Below are positions 1 through 7,518 of a DNA stretch of 8,589 bases, piece after piece. The DNA lies in contig JANRJB010000270.1 of NCBI GenBank assembly GCA_033764265.1, forward strand, positions 1-8,589, in the 5' to 3' direction. This stretch comes from VGEM01 sp033764265 (GTDB lineage: Bacteria; Pseudomonadota; Alphaproteobacteria; Rhodospirillales; Rhodospirillaceae). Both the position numbers and the translations under genes were made by a program. The number at the start of each line of letters is the position of its first letter. The first letter of the stretch is position 1. The notes below the pieces were generated by a model. The model was not told the DNA's origin. It saw only the letters and a program-made list of their open reading frames with translations, and searched no databases.

Positions 1-1
1 G

Positions 2-589
2 AACTACGCCGCCGCCATCGGCCAGGTGCTCGACAAACTGGGCCTGGCCCAGGTCGACCTGATCGCCGAAGGCCTGAGCACGGCCCTGGCCGTGGTGCTG
101 GCGAAGGCCCAGCCGGGGCGTATCGGCACCCTGGTGCTGGATGGCGTGGTGCCGGCGGGCGCCGACCTGCGCACGGAGATGCGCATCAACTATTGCCCCG
201 ACCTGCGCCCGACCCGCGAAGGCTTGCACCTGCACAAGGCGTTCCACATGTTGCGCGACCAGGAAGTGCAGTGGCCCTGGTACGACGGCAGCGCCGCGGC
301 GATCCGCAAGATCGACCCGCGGCTGTCGGGGGAGCGGCTGCACATACGGCTGGTGGACACGCTCAAGCAGTTCGACCGCTATGCCGAGCCGATCGTGGCC
401 GCCATCGACGTCGACCTGCCGGCGCTGCTGCCGACGTTGGCGGCGAAAACGATCGTCTGCACCGCGCCCGACGATGCGCGCTACGCGCCGGCCCACGCCG
501 CGGCGACGATGATCAAGGGCGCGCGCACGGCGGAGGTTCCGCGCCCCACGGCCGAGCGCGCCGCGGCAATTCTGGCCTTACTGGACTGA
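2..589 (+). CDS. Alpha/beta-hydrolase-fold protein, 3' part (5' end outside window)
   Basis: The reading frame is open from the first bases of the window and ends at TGA 587-589, so only the C-terminal ~195 residues are seen; the GTG at 26 is internal. The fold is suggested by the stretch after strand 5: DLIAEGLSTALA, then PGRIGTLVLDGV, matching the family pattern DLVGHSLGGAVA ... PERVxxLVLVG in spacing. In that ungapped alignment the nucleophile serine is replaced by Gly (visible residue 24, codon 71-73), with a Ser two residues later. The acid region (TIVCTAPDDARYAP) is recognisable, but the usual histidine before the last helix is absent (ARTAEVPRPTAERAA). It may be a non-catalytic member or use a shifted serine; substrate unknown. 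It converges on the dctP-like gene and overlaps its end by 12 bp. Fold fairly sure, function not. Confidence 0.7.
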   Translation, partial: NYAAAIGQVLDKLGLAQVDLIAEGLSTALAVVLAKAQPGRIGTLVLDGVVPAGADLRTEMRINYCPDLRPTREGLHLHKAFHMLRDQEVQWPWYDGSAAAIRKIDPRLSGERLHIRLVDTLKQFDRYAEPIVAAIDVDLPALLPTLAAKTIVCTAPDDARYAPAHAAATMIKGARTAEVPRPTAERAAAILALLD

Positions 590-1591
590 CCGGGTCTGCG
601 CGGCGTGCGCAGCCGCGCCGCGGCGCACCGCGTCGACCAGGGCCTGCGCCTCGCCGCCGATGTCGCGCACCAGCCGGTCAATGATCGGCGGAGCCGACGC
701 CGCCCATGCCGCGCGCTGATCGGGCGTCAGCGCATGCACCGTGAATTTGCCCTGCTTGGGATCGGCCTGCGCCGCGGCCAGCGCGCGGGCCTCGGCGGCG
801 GTCATGCTGTCGAAGAACATGCGGCCCGACGGCGCGGCGTCATCCAGGATTTTCCGGTGCTCGGCCGGCAGGCCCTGCCACCAGCGCTTGTTGGCGTACA
901 GCGCGGTGAACAGGAATGAATGGCCGGTGAGCGTGAGGTGCGCAGCCTCGGTGTTGGTGCCGCTCCACAGATAGTTCAGCGTCACCGTGGTGCCGGCCTC
1001 GACCAGCCCGGTTTGCAGCGCCGTCACCACTTCGGTGGAGGCCACCGAGATCAGGTCGTAGCCGAGCGATTCCAGATACAGCCGCGTGGCGACGTCGGCC
1101 GGGATGCGCACCTTGCGCCCGCGCAGGTCGGCGGGGGTCAGCGCCGGCGCCTTGCCGTAGACGTGCATCCAGCCCATCGGCAGCACGCGCAGCAGCACCA
1201 GATCCTTCGCGTCGAACAGCCGGGCGAGCCGCGGCGTCAGCTCGGTTTCGGTGGCCGCCATCATCTCCGCGGCGGAGCCGAACAGATAGGGCGCGCCCAG
1301 CACGTCGAGTTCCGGGATCACCGCTGTCAGCGCCAGGAAGCCGTTGATGGCCACTTGGATGCGATCGCGGCGCAGGGCGGTGAGAATCTGATCCTCCGAG
1401 CCCAGCTCGCCGCGCGTGAGCAGCTTGGGCTCGATGGCGTCGCCGGCGGCGGCCTTGATGTTGGCGGCGTAGGCCTGCCAGTAATCGTCGGCCGCGGTGC
1501 CCGACGGCGACTGGCCGCCGGCTGTGAAGCGCGTCTGAGCCGCGGCCGGCGCGGCCAGGGTCAGCATCAGGACGATCGCGAATGCGCGCAT
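578..1591 (-). CDS. dctP: TRAP transporter periplasmic solute-binding protein (DctP family)
   Basis: A 337-residue protein, typical of the DctP family, which binds organic acids in the periplasm and hands them to a DctQM membrane pair. A signal peptide is visible: a short basic start (MR), a hydrophobic core at residues 3-14 and an APAAA-Q cleavage site after residue 18. Family features follow: LLTRGELGSEDQILTALRRDRIQVA (about 57-81, in two parts), the PYLF segment near 101, and LRGRKVRIP at 156-164, where Arg162 matches the arginine that contacts the ligand carboxylate in this family. LTLTGHSF at 219-226 is also typical. ATG 1591-1589 lies 7 bp after the hyuA stop; the hyuA TGA forms part of a GGGTGA ribosome-binding sequence, so translation is probably coupled. 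No DctQ or DctM gene is in the window. The ligand may be the HyuAB substrate or product; that is inference from the operon. Confidence 0.9.
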   Translation of the reverse strand: MRAFAIVLMLTLAAPAAAQTRFTAGGQSPSGTAADDYWQAYAANIKAAAGDAIEPKLLTRGELGSEDQILTALRRDRIQVAINGFLALTAVIPELDVLGAPYLFGSAAEMMAATETELTPRLARLFDAKDLVLLRVLPMGWMHVYGKAPALTPADLRGRKVRIPADVATRLYLESLGYDLISVASTEVVTALQTGLVEAGTTVTLNYLWSGTNTEAAHLTLTGHSFLFTALYANKRWWQGLPAEHRKILDDAAPSGRMFFDSMTAAEARALAAAQADPKQGKFTVHALTPDQRAAWAASAPPIIDRLVRDIGGEAQALVDAVRRGAAAHAAQTRSVQ

Positions 1592-1598
1592 GGCCGGT

Positions 1599-3635
1599 TC
1601 ACCCGGCCGCGACGATCAGGTTGCCGAGCCGGTCGACCGTGACCGTGAAACCGGCCGGGATCACGGTGGTGGAATCGTACTGGTCGACGATCACCGGACC
1701 GGCGTGCGACCAGCCGGCCGGCAGCTCGCGGCGGCGGTAGATCGGCGTGTCTTGCGGGCCGTGTTTCAGGTCGAACACCACGGCCCGCGTGCCGGCGGCG
1801 CGCGGCGCGGCGACCGCGCCGTCGAACGCGAACGCGGGCATCGAGATTCCCCGCGCGCCGACCGCGGTGACGCGGAGGGCAATGGCCTGAACCTGGTGGC
1901 GACCGCGATAGGCGTATCCGAACACGCCTTCGTGGGCCTTGTGGAACGCCTCGGGCAGCCCGGCCAGGCCGTCGGGCGGGATCGGCACGTTGAGCTCGGT
2001 GCCCATGCCGACGTAGCGCATGTCGGCGCTGGCGACGAACTGCGGCGCGGTCAGGCCGTGGCGCGCCATGCGCCCCGCCAAGGTGGATGTCATGTCCGCA
2101 ATCGCCAGTGCGGCGGCGGCGGCATCGAACTCGCTTTCCTTCTGCAGGAAGGTGGCGGAGGCATCGAGCCGCACGTCGGCCAGCAACATGCCCACACAAC
2201 TGCCGAGCCCCGGATAGGGCGGCACGATCACGGTCGCCATGCCCAGCAGTTCGGCCATGCGCACCGCGTGCAGCGGCCCGGCGCCGCCGAACGCGAGCAG
2301 CGCGTACTTGCGCCGGTCGAGGCCGCGCTTGATCGACACCTGGCGCACCGCGCCCGCCATGTTGTTGCTGACGATCTCGAGCGCGCTGAAGGCCAGATCC
2401 TCGGCCGACAGGCCGAGCGGCTTGCCGCACGCCGCGAGCGCGGCGCGCGCGGCGGCGCGGTCGAGCGCCACGCCGCCGTCGAGCAGCGCTGGCGGCAGGC
2501 GGCCGAGCACCAGGTTGGCGTCGGTCACGGTCGGCACCTGGCCGCCCTTGCCGTAACAGACCGGGCCGGGATCGGCGCCGGCGCTTTGCGGGCCGACCTG
2601 GATGCGCCCGCCCACGCCGATTGTAATGAGCGAACCGCCGCCGGCGCCAATGGTGACGAGGTCGATGGTCGGCGTGCGCAGCGGATAGACGTCGATGGCG
2701 GCGTCGGTGGTGATGTGCGGCTCGCCGTGATCGACCGCGGCGATGTCGGCGCTGGTGCCGCCCATGTCGAAGGTGATGGCGTGCGGGAAGCCGGCTGCCT
2801 GGGCGGTGCGCGCCATGCCGAGCACGCCGGCCGCCGGCCCCGACAGCGCGGTGCGCAGGGGCTGGCTGGCGGCCTCTTCCACGTTCACCACACCGCCGGC
2901 CGAGCGCATGACGAACACGTTGGCGGACGGCCCGAGGCTCTTCGCCACGCGCGCGCCGAACTCGGCGAAGTACTGGCCGAGCAAGGGCGTCAGCACCGCG
3001 TTGGTGGCGGTGGTGACCATGCGCTCGTACTCGCGGAACTCGGGCATGATCTCGCTGGACAGCGAGATCAGCCATTTCGGATTCCGCGCCAGCAGAATCT
3101 CGCGCACGCGCCGTTCGTGGGCGGCGTTGCGGTAGGCGTGGATCAGGCACACCGCGATGGTGACGATGCCGTCGGCCATCAGGCGTTCGGCGGCGGCGGC
3201 GACCGACGCCTCGTCGAGCGGGGCGACGACGTGCCCATTCTTGTCGATGCGCTCGTCGACCTCGATGACGTTCTCGAGCGGCACCACCCGCGGCGGCTTG
3301 ACCCAGGCGTAGATGGTGCCCCACTCGCCCGGCACCGTGTGGCGGGCGATTTCCAGCACATGGCGGAACCCGCGCGTGGTGATCAGCCCGACCGGCGGGA
3401 ACTTGCGCTGCAACAGCGCGTTCAATCCCACGGTGGTGCCGTGCGATACGTCGGCGATCGCCGCGCCGTTCAGCTGCGCCTGCAGGCCGGCGATGCCGTT
3501 GAGCGGCCCGTCGGGCGGATGCCTGGGCGTGGACGGTACTTTCAGCACGGTCATGCGGCCGGCGTCGTCCACCGCCATGACGTCGGTGAAGGTGCCGCCG
3601 GAATCGATGCCCAGGTGCCAGCGCGGCGCGGTCAT
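1599..3635 (-). CDS. hyuA: Hydantoinase/oxoprolinase family protein, A subunit (ATP-binding)
   Basis: A 678-residue ASKHA-fold ATPase subunit. Enzymes of this family (N-methylhydantoinase, 5-oxoprolinase, caprolactamase, related carboxylases) use ATP to activate a cyclic amide or ketone. Visible motifs: GIDSGGTFTDV (9-19, phosphate 1), HGTTVGLNALLQR (65-77), SSEIMPEFREYER (193-205), SGPAAGVLG (265-273), FDMGGTSADIA (289-299, phosphate 2), IGAGGGSL (329-336), GPQSAGADPGPVCYGKGG (348-365), TDANLVLGRL (371-380) and FGGAGPLHA (449-457). Length is normal for the family and no motif is broken. I chose ATG 3635-3633, 22 bases from the first motif codon and 7 bp after the hyuB stop; an in-frame ATG at 3671 would add 12 unconserved basic residues and overlap hyuB by 29 bp. 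A weak GAG element sits 6 nt upstream. It acts with HyuB in the cytoplasm. The exact substrate cannot be read from sequence. Confidence 0.93.
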   Translation of the reverse strand: MTAPRWHLGIDSGGTFTDVMAVDDAGRMTVLKVPSTPRHPPDGPLNGIAGLQAQLNGAAIADVSHGTTVGLNALLQRKFPPVGLITTRGFRHVLEIARHTVPGEWGTIYAWVKPPRVVPLENVIEVDERIDKNGHVVAPLDEASVAAAAERLMADGIVTIAVCLIHAYRNAAHERRVREILLARNPKWLISLSSEIMPEFREYERMVTTATNAVLTPLLGQYFAEFGARVAKSLGPSANVFVMRSAGGVVNVEEAASQPLRTALSGPAAGVLGMARTAQAAGFPHAITFDMGGTSADIAAVDHGEPHITTDAAIDVYPLRTPTIDLVTIGAGGGSLITIGVGGRIQVGPQSAGADPGPVCYGKGGQVPTVTDANLVLGRLPPALLDGGVALDRAAARAALAACGKPLGLSAEDLAFSALEIVSNNMAGAVRQVSIKRGLDRRKYALLAFGGAGPLHAVRMAELLGMATVIVPPYPGLGSCVGMLLADVRLDASATFLQKESEFDAAAAALAIADMTSTLAGRMARHGLTAPQFVASADMRYVGMGTELNVPIPPDGLAGLPEAFHKAHEGVFGYAYRGRHQVQAIALRVTAVGARGISMPAFAFDGAVAAPRAAGTRAVVFDLKHGPQDTPIYRRRELPAGWSHAGPVIVDQYDSTTVIPAGFTVTVDRLGNLIVAAG

Positions 3636-3642
3636 GTGGCGC

Positions 3643-5499
3643 TCATTGCGCGGCCTGCCTCGCCGACGCATGTGTCGGCGAAGCGGGCGGCTGGTTGTCG
3701 GGCACCGCCAGCGAGACCAGCCCCTGCTTCTGCAACGCGCGGAACTTGGGTCCGCGATCGAACATGGGCAACGGCGCGCGCGCGGCCCTGATCTTGGCCC
3801 GCAGCGCGGCGGTGGCGGTGGCGTCGCCGGGCACGACGCCGTAGTCGTCGCGGGCCGAGGCGAGGCCGACCATGCCGTTCTTCACGTCGCGTTCCACGTC
3901 CTCGGCCGCGCGGTCGAGCGGATCGCCCCAGCCGCCGCCGCCGGGGCTGGTGATCAAGAGAATGTCGCCGGGCTCGGCCCAGCCGTCGTCGGTCTTGCCG
4001 GGCAGGATGCGCTGGTTGGGCTGACCGGGATTGAACACGAATTCCGCGGCCTTGCCGGCCTTGCCGCCGTTCACGCCGGCCGGTTCGATGTAGTAGCGGT
4101 CGGTGCGCACGCGCACCACGGCGGGCGCGTCGAAGCGCATCACGATCCGGTAGCCGAGCCCGCCGCGGCTGGCGCCGGGCCCGCCGGAATCGGGATTCAA
4201 TCCGAAATCCAGGATGGTGAACGGATAGAACTGCTCGCCGTACTCGCTGGGGACGTTCTTGCCGGGCGTCATCAACACCGTGTCGGAGCCGTCGGCGAAC
4301 GGCCGGCCGCAGCTGCCGCCGCCCAAGGGCATCGACAGGTACCACGGCTCGCGCGTGTCGGGATGGATGCCGCTCATCGACACGCCGCTCATGTTGTCGG
4401 CGCCTTGCGGCACCTGGCCGCTCATGGCGCGGGCGAGCACGCCCAACACCACGCTGAAGCAGCGGATCAGCGGATAGTGGCGATAGCTGCAGGCGGCCGG
4501 GAACTTGGGGTTCAACACCGTGCCCTCGGGCACCTTGACCGAGACCACTTTCAATACGCCATCGTTGATGACAAAGCGGTCGCGGAAGAAGGATTTGAAC
4601 GTCGTCACCAGCGCGCGGGCATAGAAGCGCTCGTCGGCCGGGAAGTTGATTGAGCCGATCACCTGGGCGTCGGTGCCGGTGAAATCAAACTCGATTTTCT
4701 CGGCGGTCTTGCGCATCGACAAGGCGATGCGGATGAACTTGCGCGGTTCTTGCGGCACCACATCGACGTACTCGACGTAGTCCTCGTAGGCGTAGGTGCC
4801 GTCGGGGATGCGCGGCAGCACGTCGCGCTTCAGCGTCTTTTCGCAACGGTCGATCAGGGTGTCGAAGGCTTCGCGCACCAGTGCGGTGCCGTACTGGCGG
4901 CACAGCCACTCGATCCGCTCCACCCCCAGCCGCGCGCCCGAGATCATGGCGTCGACGTCGCCCTCCAGATCGTCGGGGAAGCGGGTGTTGGCTTTCAGGA
5001 TCTCGAACACCGCGGCGTTGCGCACGCCCGCGTCGTAGTACTTCACCGGCGGCACGATCAGGCCTTCGGAGAAGATATCCTTGGCGGTCTGCGACAGGCT
5101 GCCCGGCACGCTGCCGCCGATGTCCTGGACGTGGCCCAGTTCCTGCACGAACGCCACCAGCTCGCCGTCGACGATGACCGGAATGGTGAAGCACAGGTCC
5201 GGCAGGTGGCCGATGCCGCCGTCGGACTGGTACGGGTGGTTCCACAGGAACACGTCGCCGGGCTTCACGGCCTCGGCCGGCCAGCGCTTGAGGATCGGAT
5301 CGACGTTGGCGGTGAACGACACCGAGGCGATCGAGCGGCCGCGGGCGTCGTAGATCGCGGGAACGTGGTCGTTGGCCTCGCGGATGTTGGTGGAGCGCGC
5401 CGTGCGCTCGACCTGGGCCTCGATCTCCTTCATCGAGGATTCGACCGCGCCTTCGACGATGTCGAGCAGCATCGGCGTCAGCTGTTCGGGGGTGGTCAC
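3643..5499 (-). CDS. hyuB: Hydantoinase/oxoprolinase family protein, B subunit
   Basis: A 618-residue partner of the A subunit, proposed to carry out hydrolysis of the activated ring. The N-terminal half has the family signature GDVFLWNHPYQSDGGIGHLPD (81-101, split by the family as GDVF...NDPY..GTHLPD), then FVQELGHVQDIGGSVPGS (117-134). Later motifs are FDFTGTD (271-277), DSGGPG (437-442) and SPGGGGWGDPLDR (518-530). Asp44, His98, Asp101 and His123 fall where, as I recall it, the caprolactamase B subunit binds zinc. The last ~20 residues look flexible and unconserved. The start is GTG 5499-5497, with an AGG element 8 nt upstream; the first residues (MTTPEQLTPMLLDIVEGAV) resemble the usual N-terminus. 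It is the first gene of the operon hyuB-hyuA-dctP and diverges from the VOC gene at 5621. Subfamily specificity is unresolved: a hydantoin, 5-oxoproline or lactam are all possible. Confidence 0.92.
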   Translation of the reverse strand: MTTPEQLTPMLLDIVEGAVESSMKEIEAQVERTARSTNIREANDHVPAIYDARGRSIASVSFTANVDPILKRWPAEAVKPGDVFLWNHPYQSDGGIGHLPDLCFTIPVIVDGELVAFVQELGHVQDIGGSVPGSLSQTAKDIFSEGLIVPPVKYYDAGVRNAAVFEILKANTRFPDDLEGDVDAMISGARLGVERIEWLCRQYGTALVREAFDTLIDRCEKTLKRDVLPRIPDGTYAYEDYVEYVDVVPQEPRKFIRIALSMRKTAEKIEFDFTGTDAQVIGSINFPADERFYARALVTTFKSFFRDRFVINDGVLKVVSVKVPEGTVLNPKFPAACSYRHYPLIRCFSVVLGVLARAMSGQVPQGADNMSGVSMSGIHPDTREPWYLSMPLGGGSCGRPFADGSDTVLMTPGKNVPSEYGEQFYPFTILDFGLNPDSGGPGASRGGLGYRIVMRFDAPAVVRVRTDRYYIEPAGVNGGKAGKAAEFVFNPGQPNQRILPGKTDDGWAEPGDILLITSPGGGGWGDPLDRAAEDVERDVKNGMVGLASARDDYGVVPGDATATAALRAKIRAARAPLPMFDRGPKFRALQKQGLVSLAVPDNQPPASPTHASARQAAQ

Positions 5500-5620
5500 G
5501 GCACGAACCTGTCGGTGGCGGGTGGCTTCGGCGACGGTTGAGGTATAAGGACTTTGCGGCGCGGCACAAGCGGGCCCGCGCCGGCATTTTCAGCATGCGG
5601 AATTTGCGGGGAGGGCGAGC
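5500..5620. promoter_or_regulatory. Divergent intergenic region between hyuB and VOC gene
   Basis: This 121-bp spacer must hold the starts of both the hyuBA-dctP operon (leftward) and the small VOC gene (rightward). A TATAAG at 5544-5549 is the best -10-like element for the rightward gene, though no good -35 lies 16-18 bp before it. Leftward, TTGTGC (5568-5563) and TATACC (5547-5542) are 15 bp apart, a weak match. A perfect 10-bp palindrome GCGGGCCCGC lies at 5570-5579 and could be an operator, but in GC-rich DNA it may be chance. No regulator gene sits beside this spacer. Confidence 0.35.
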
Positions 5621-6112
5621 GTGGTGAACGGCAAAGTCTCGAGCGTCGTGCGGCGATCGACCCTGTTCGTTCGCGACATGAAGAAGTCGCGCGCGTTCTA
5701 CGAAGGCGCGTTTGGGCTGACGCTCTACCACGCCCAGGAGTTCGACCTGGCCAAGGTGGCGTTGGTGCCGATCGGGCCGACACAGCTGACCGGCGGCCGC
5801 GCGCACTTCGCCATCCTGCGCGGCGAGAACCCATTGGTCGGCATGATCGGCCTGATGGAGATGATCGAGCCCAGGCTGCCCGAACCGGCGCACGACGTGC
5901 GGCGGCTGGGCATCGGCAGCGTGGCGCTGGTGCTGTCGACCAGCGATGCCGACGCGGCGGCGGCGCGGATCGAGCCGTTGGGGGGTCGATTGCTGGGCCC
6001 GGTGACGACCGCCCGCAACATCGGTGATGAAGCGGGCGGGTTCGTCCCGGCGAAGTACTTTCTGTCGCAGGACCCCGACGGCTACTACGTCGAGGCCTTT
6101 CAACAGCTATGA
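5621..6112 (+). CDS. VOC-superfamily (glyoxalase/dioxygenase-like) protein, single module
   Basis: A 163-residue protein with one vicinal-oxygen-chelate module pair. RRSTLFVRDMKKSRAFYEGAFGL (11-33, family pattern of strand 1 plus the FY..vLG helix) opens the first half. GIGSVALVLSTSDADAAAARIE (97-118) opens the second, and DPDGYYVEAFQ (151-161) is the classic C-terminal strand. Glu158 matches the conserved glutamate ligand, but the usual histidines at the start of strand 1 and in the G-x-H position of the second half (here Gly99-Ser100) are absent, so a standard two-His-one-Glu iron site is not evident. Start is GTG 5621 (or GTG 5624) after a strong GGGGAGG ribosome-binding sequence ending near 5613. 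It diverges from hyuB and ends 4 bp before the stop of the convergent two-domain VOC gene. Reaction unknown: isomerase, lyase, dioxygenase-like or binding role are all open. Confidence 0.85.
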   Translation: MVNGKVSSVVRRSTLFVRDMKKSRAFYEGAFGLTLYHAQEFDLAKVALVPIGPTQLTGGRAHFAILRGENPLVGMIGLMEMIEPRLPEPAHDVRRLGIGSVALVLSTSDADAAAARIEPLGGRLLGPVTTARNIGDEAGGFVPAKYFLSQDPDGYYVEAFQQL

Positions 6113-6116
6113 GTGG

Positions 6117-7139
6117 CTATTCGGCCGCGACCGCGTGCACGGCGGACGGCGCCAGCGCCATCGGCATCGCCACCTTCTGCACCAGTTCGGTCAGCCCCTG
6201 GCTGCCCGGGTTGCGCACCACCATGGTGCGGCGCGGACCCAGGCCGGGATAGGTCATGATCAAGGGCGGCGAGTAGACGTCGGCCTCGACCTCCTTGCAG
6301 GCCTCGGCGGCGGCGTCGAGGTCGTCGACCTCGAAGCTTTGCGCCAGGTAGCCGATGTTGGGCGGCGCGGCCAACAGCACGCGTTCCGGCACCGCGTAGT
6401 TGAGCGGGTGCGAGATCATGATCTTGCCCAGGAAGTTGTCGCCCTGCATGAGGCCCCAGCGGGTGCGGCCGTCTTCGGGGCGACCGTTCAGGCGGTTGAG
6501 CGCGGCGGAATCGGTGACGTCGTCGCACAGCGCCTTCATGCCCAGCACCTTCTCGTAGAAGGCCTTGGCCTTGCCGAAATCGGCCACGCAATGCGAGGTG
6601 GTGGCGACCTGGGTGTTGCCGCGCTTGGTTTTCGGCATCGGCGCGACGCCGGCGGCCACATCGCCGACCGTGGTGCCGGTGTCGGCGATCAGCTCGAACA
6701 GGGCGATCGCGATTCCATCGGGACCGACCGCCACGGACTCGAGCCAGCCACCGGACAGCGCCATTGTGTTGTAGTTGATGACGTCCTCCCACAGGGTGAC
6801 GTTGCGGGCCTTGAGCTGGGCGACCAGCGCGCGCAGATCGTCGGTGTAGAAGTTGAGGTTCCAGAAACCGCGATAAGTGCGCGCGTCGGGCGGCGGCACG
6901 CGGGTGCGGCCCTCGGTCTGAAACTCCATCAGCAGCAAGCGGCCGACCGGCGAATTGCCGTTGGCCAACATCACCGCGCGGGCCTCGGACCCGGACGGCA
7001 GGTTCCAGTGGCGGGCGAAGGCGTCGCCGCGACAGGTGTATTCCGCGCTGGCCTCGAGGCCCAACAGATCGCGGTAGAAGGCGAGCGCAGTTTCGAGCTT
7101 TGAAACCCCCAGCACCGCCGCACTCAATGAACTCGGCAT
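6117..7139 (-). CDS. Two-domain VOC-superfamily protein
   Basis: A 340-residue protein made of two VOC domains, the size of extradiol-dioxygenase-like proteins. Domain 1 covers about residues 5-150: AAVLGVSKLETALAFYRDLLGL (7-28, strand 1 and FY..LLG helix), GFWNLNFYTDDLRALVAQL (91-109) and GPDGIAIALFEL (139-150). Domain 2 covers about 175-322: TTSHCVADFGKAKAFYEKVLGM (180-201), YLAQSFEVDDLDAAAEA (264-280) and PGSQGLTELV (311-320). His183 and Glu318 could be metal ligands in domain 2. Domain 1 has Glu149 but Asn94 in the place often held by His. I chose ATG 7139-7137 because AGGAG (7150-7146) lies 6 nt upstream and the VOC fold starts at once; a longer frame from 7235 adds 32 unconserved residues. 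Substrate unknown; a link to the nearby small VOC gene is suggested only by adjacency. Confidence 0.85.
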   Translation of the reverse strand: MPSSLSAAVLGVSKLETALAFYRDLLGLEASAEYTCRGDAFARHWNLPSGSEARAVMLANGNSPVGRLLLMEFQTEGRTRVPPPDARTYRGFWNLNFYTDDLRALVAQLKARNVTLWEDVINYNTMALSGGWLESVAVGPDGIAIALFELIADTGTTVGDVAAGVAPMPKTKRGNTQVATTSHCVADFGKAKAFYEKVLGMKALCDDVTDSAALNRLNGRPEDGRTRWGLMQGDNFLGKIMISHPLNYAVPERVLLAAPPNIGYLAQSFEVDDLDAAAEACKEVEADVYSPPLIMTYPGLGPRRTMVVRNPGSQGLTELVQKVAMPMALAPSAVHAVAAE

Positions 7140-7305
7140 CGATATCTCCTCTGGTGTGTCGTCCCGTTGATGTCGGTTGGCGGCTTCCAGAGCGGTTTCG
7201 GCCGTCTTGCGCGGCGCTTGGTCCGGTCCCCCCACTCAACCTGCGGTGAGGTTAGGTTTGAGTCAAAACGAGTCAAGCAAGCGAAAGTAGTGAATCCCCT
7301 TCACT

Positions 7306-7352
7306 TGCTGACTCGAAACGCGAATCAGCAATCGGATTCGATCCGAAACGAT
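7306..7352 (+). repeat. 47-bp direct repeat, copy 1
   Basis: This unit matches the copy at 7519-7565 in 41 of 47 positions without gaps: the first 19 bases are identical, the middle 7 mostly differ, and 20 of the last 21 agree. This copy also contains two inverted repeats: TTGCTGA (7305-7311) with TCAGCAA (7325-7331), and TCGGAT-TCG-ATCCGA (7332-7346). In copy 2 the first of these is destroyed and the second has one mismatch. It contains two 11-bp motif copies, 30 bp apart. Confidence 0.8.
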
Positions 7353-7366
7353 CTATAGAGTCACGT

Positions 7367-7379
7367 TATTTGACAAATA
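7367..7379. repeat. 13-bp palindrome TATTTGACAAATA
   Basis: Perfect 6-bp arms (TATTTG and CAAATA) around a central A. It is A/T-rich, unlike nearly everything else in the window, and lies 15 bp after repeat copy 1. The 8-bp palindrome TCTATAGA lies just before it at 7352-7359. It is a candidate binding site for a dimeric regulator; no known operator is recognised. Confidence 0.4.
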
Positions 7380-7518
7380 CTTGGGATTCATTTCGCAGTT
7401 GGCTCGGGTGACTGATCGCCCGGCTGCCCCGCTTGAAAATTTTTTCGAGCCGCAACAAACCCTGTCGCGGATCGGTTCGGTGGTGTCAAACACTCGGGAG
7501 TCGAATTCACACGCACAC

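Noticed and set aside
1590..3791. 733-residue open frame on the plus strand opposite hyuA
   Set aside because: It is antisense to a fully conserved HyuA and has the His/Arg/Gly-rich composition typical of shadow frames in GC-rich DNA.
4685..6103. 472-residue minus-strand frame spanning hyuB's start and the small VOC gene
   Set aside because: It overlaps two well-supported genes in other frames and shows no domain; its composition is Arg-rich shadow sequence.
7370..7375. TTGACA as a -35 box for a small RNA
   Set aside because: No -10-like hexamer occurs 15-19 bp downstream, and the sequence is part of a palindrome that explains it equally well.
7431..7450. GCTTGAAAA ... TTTTCGAGC near-palindrome as an intrinsic terminator
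   Set aside because: The stem would be mostly A-T with one G-T pair and almost no loop, and no gene ends next to it.
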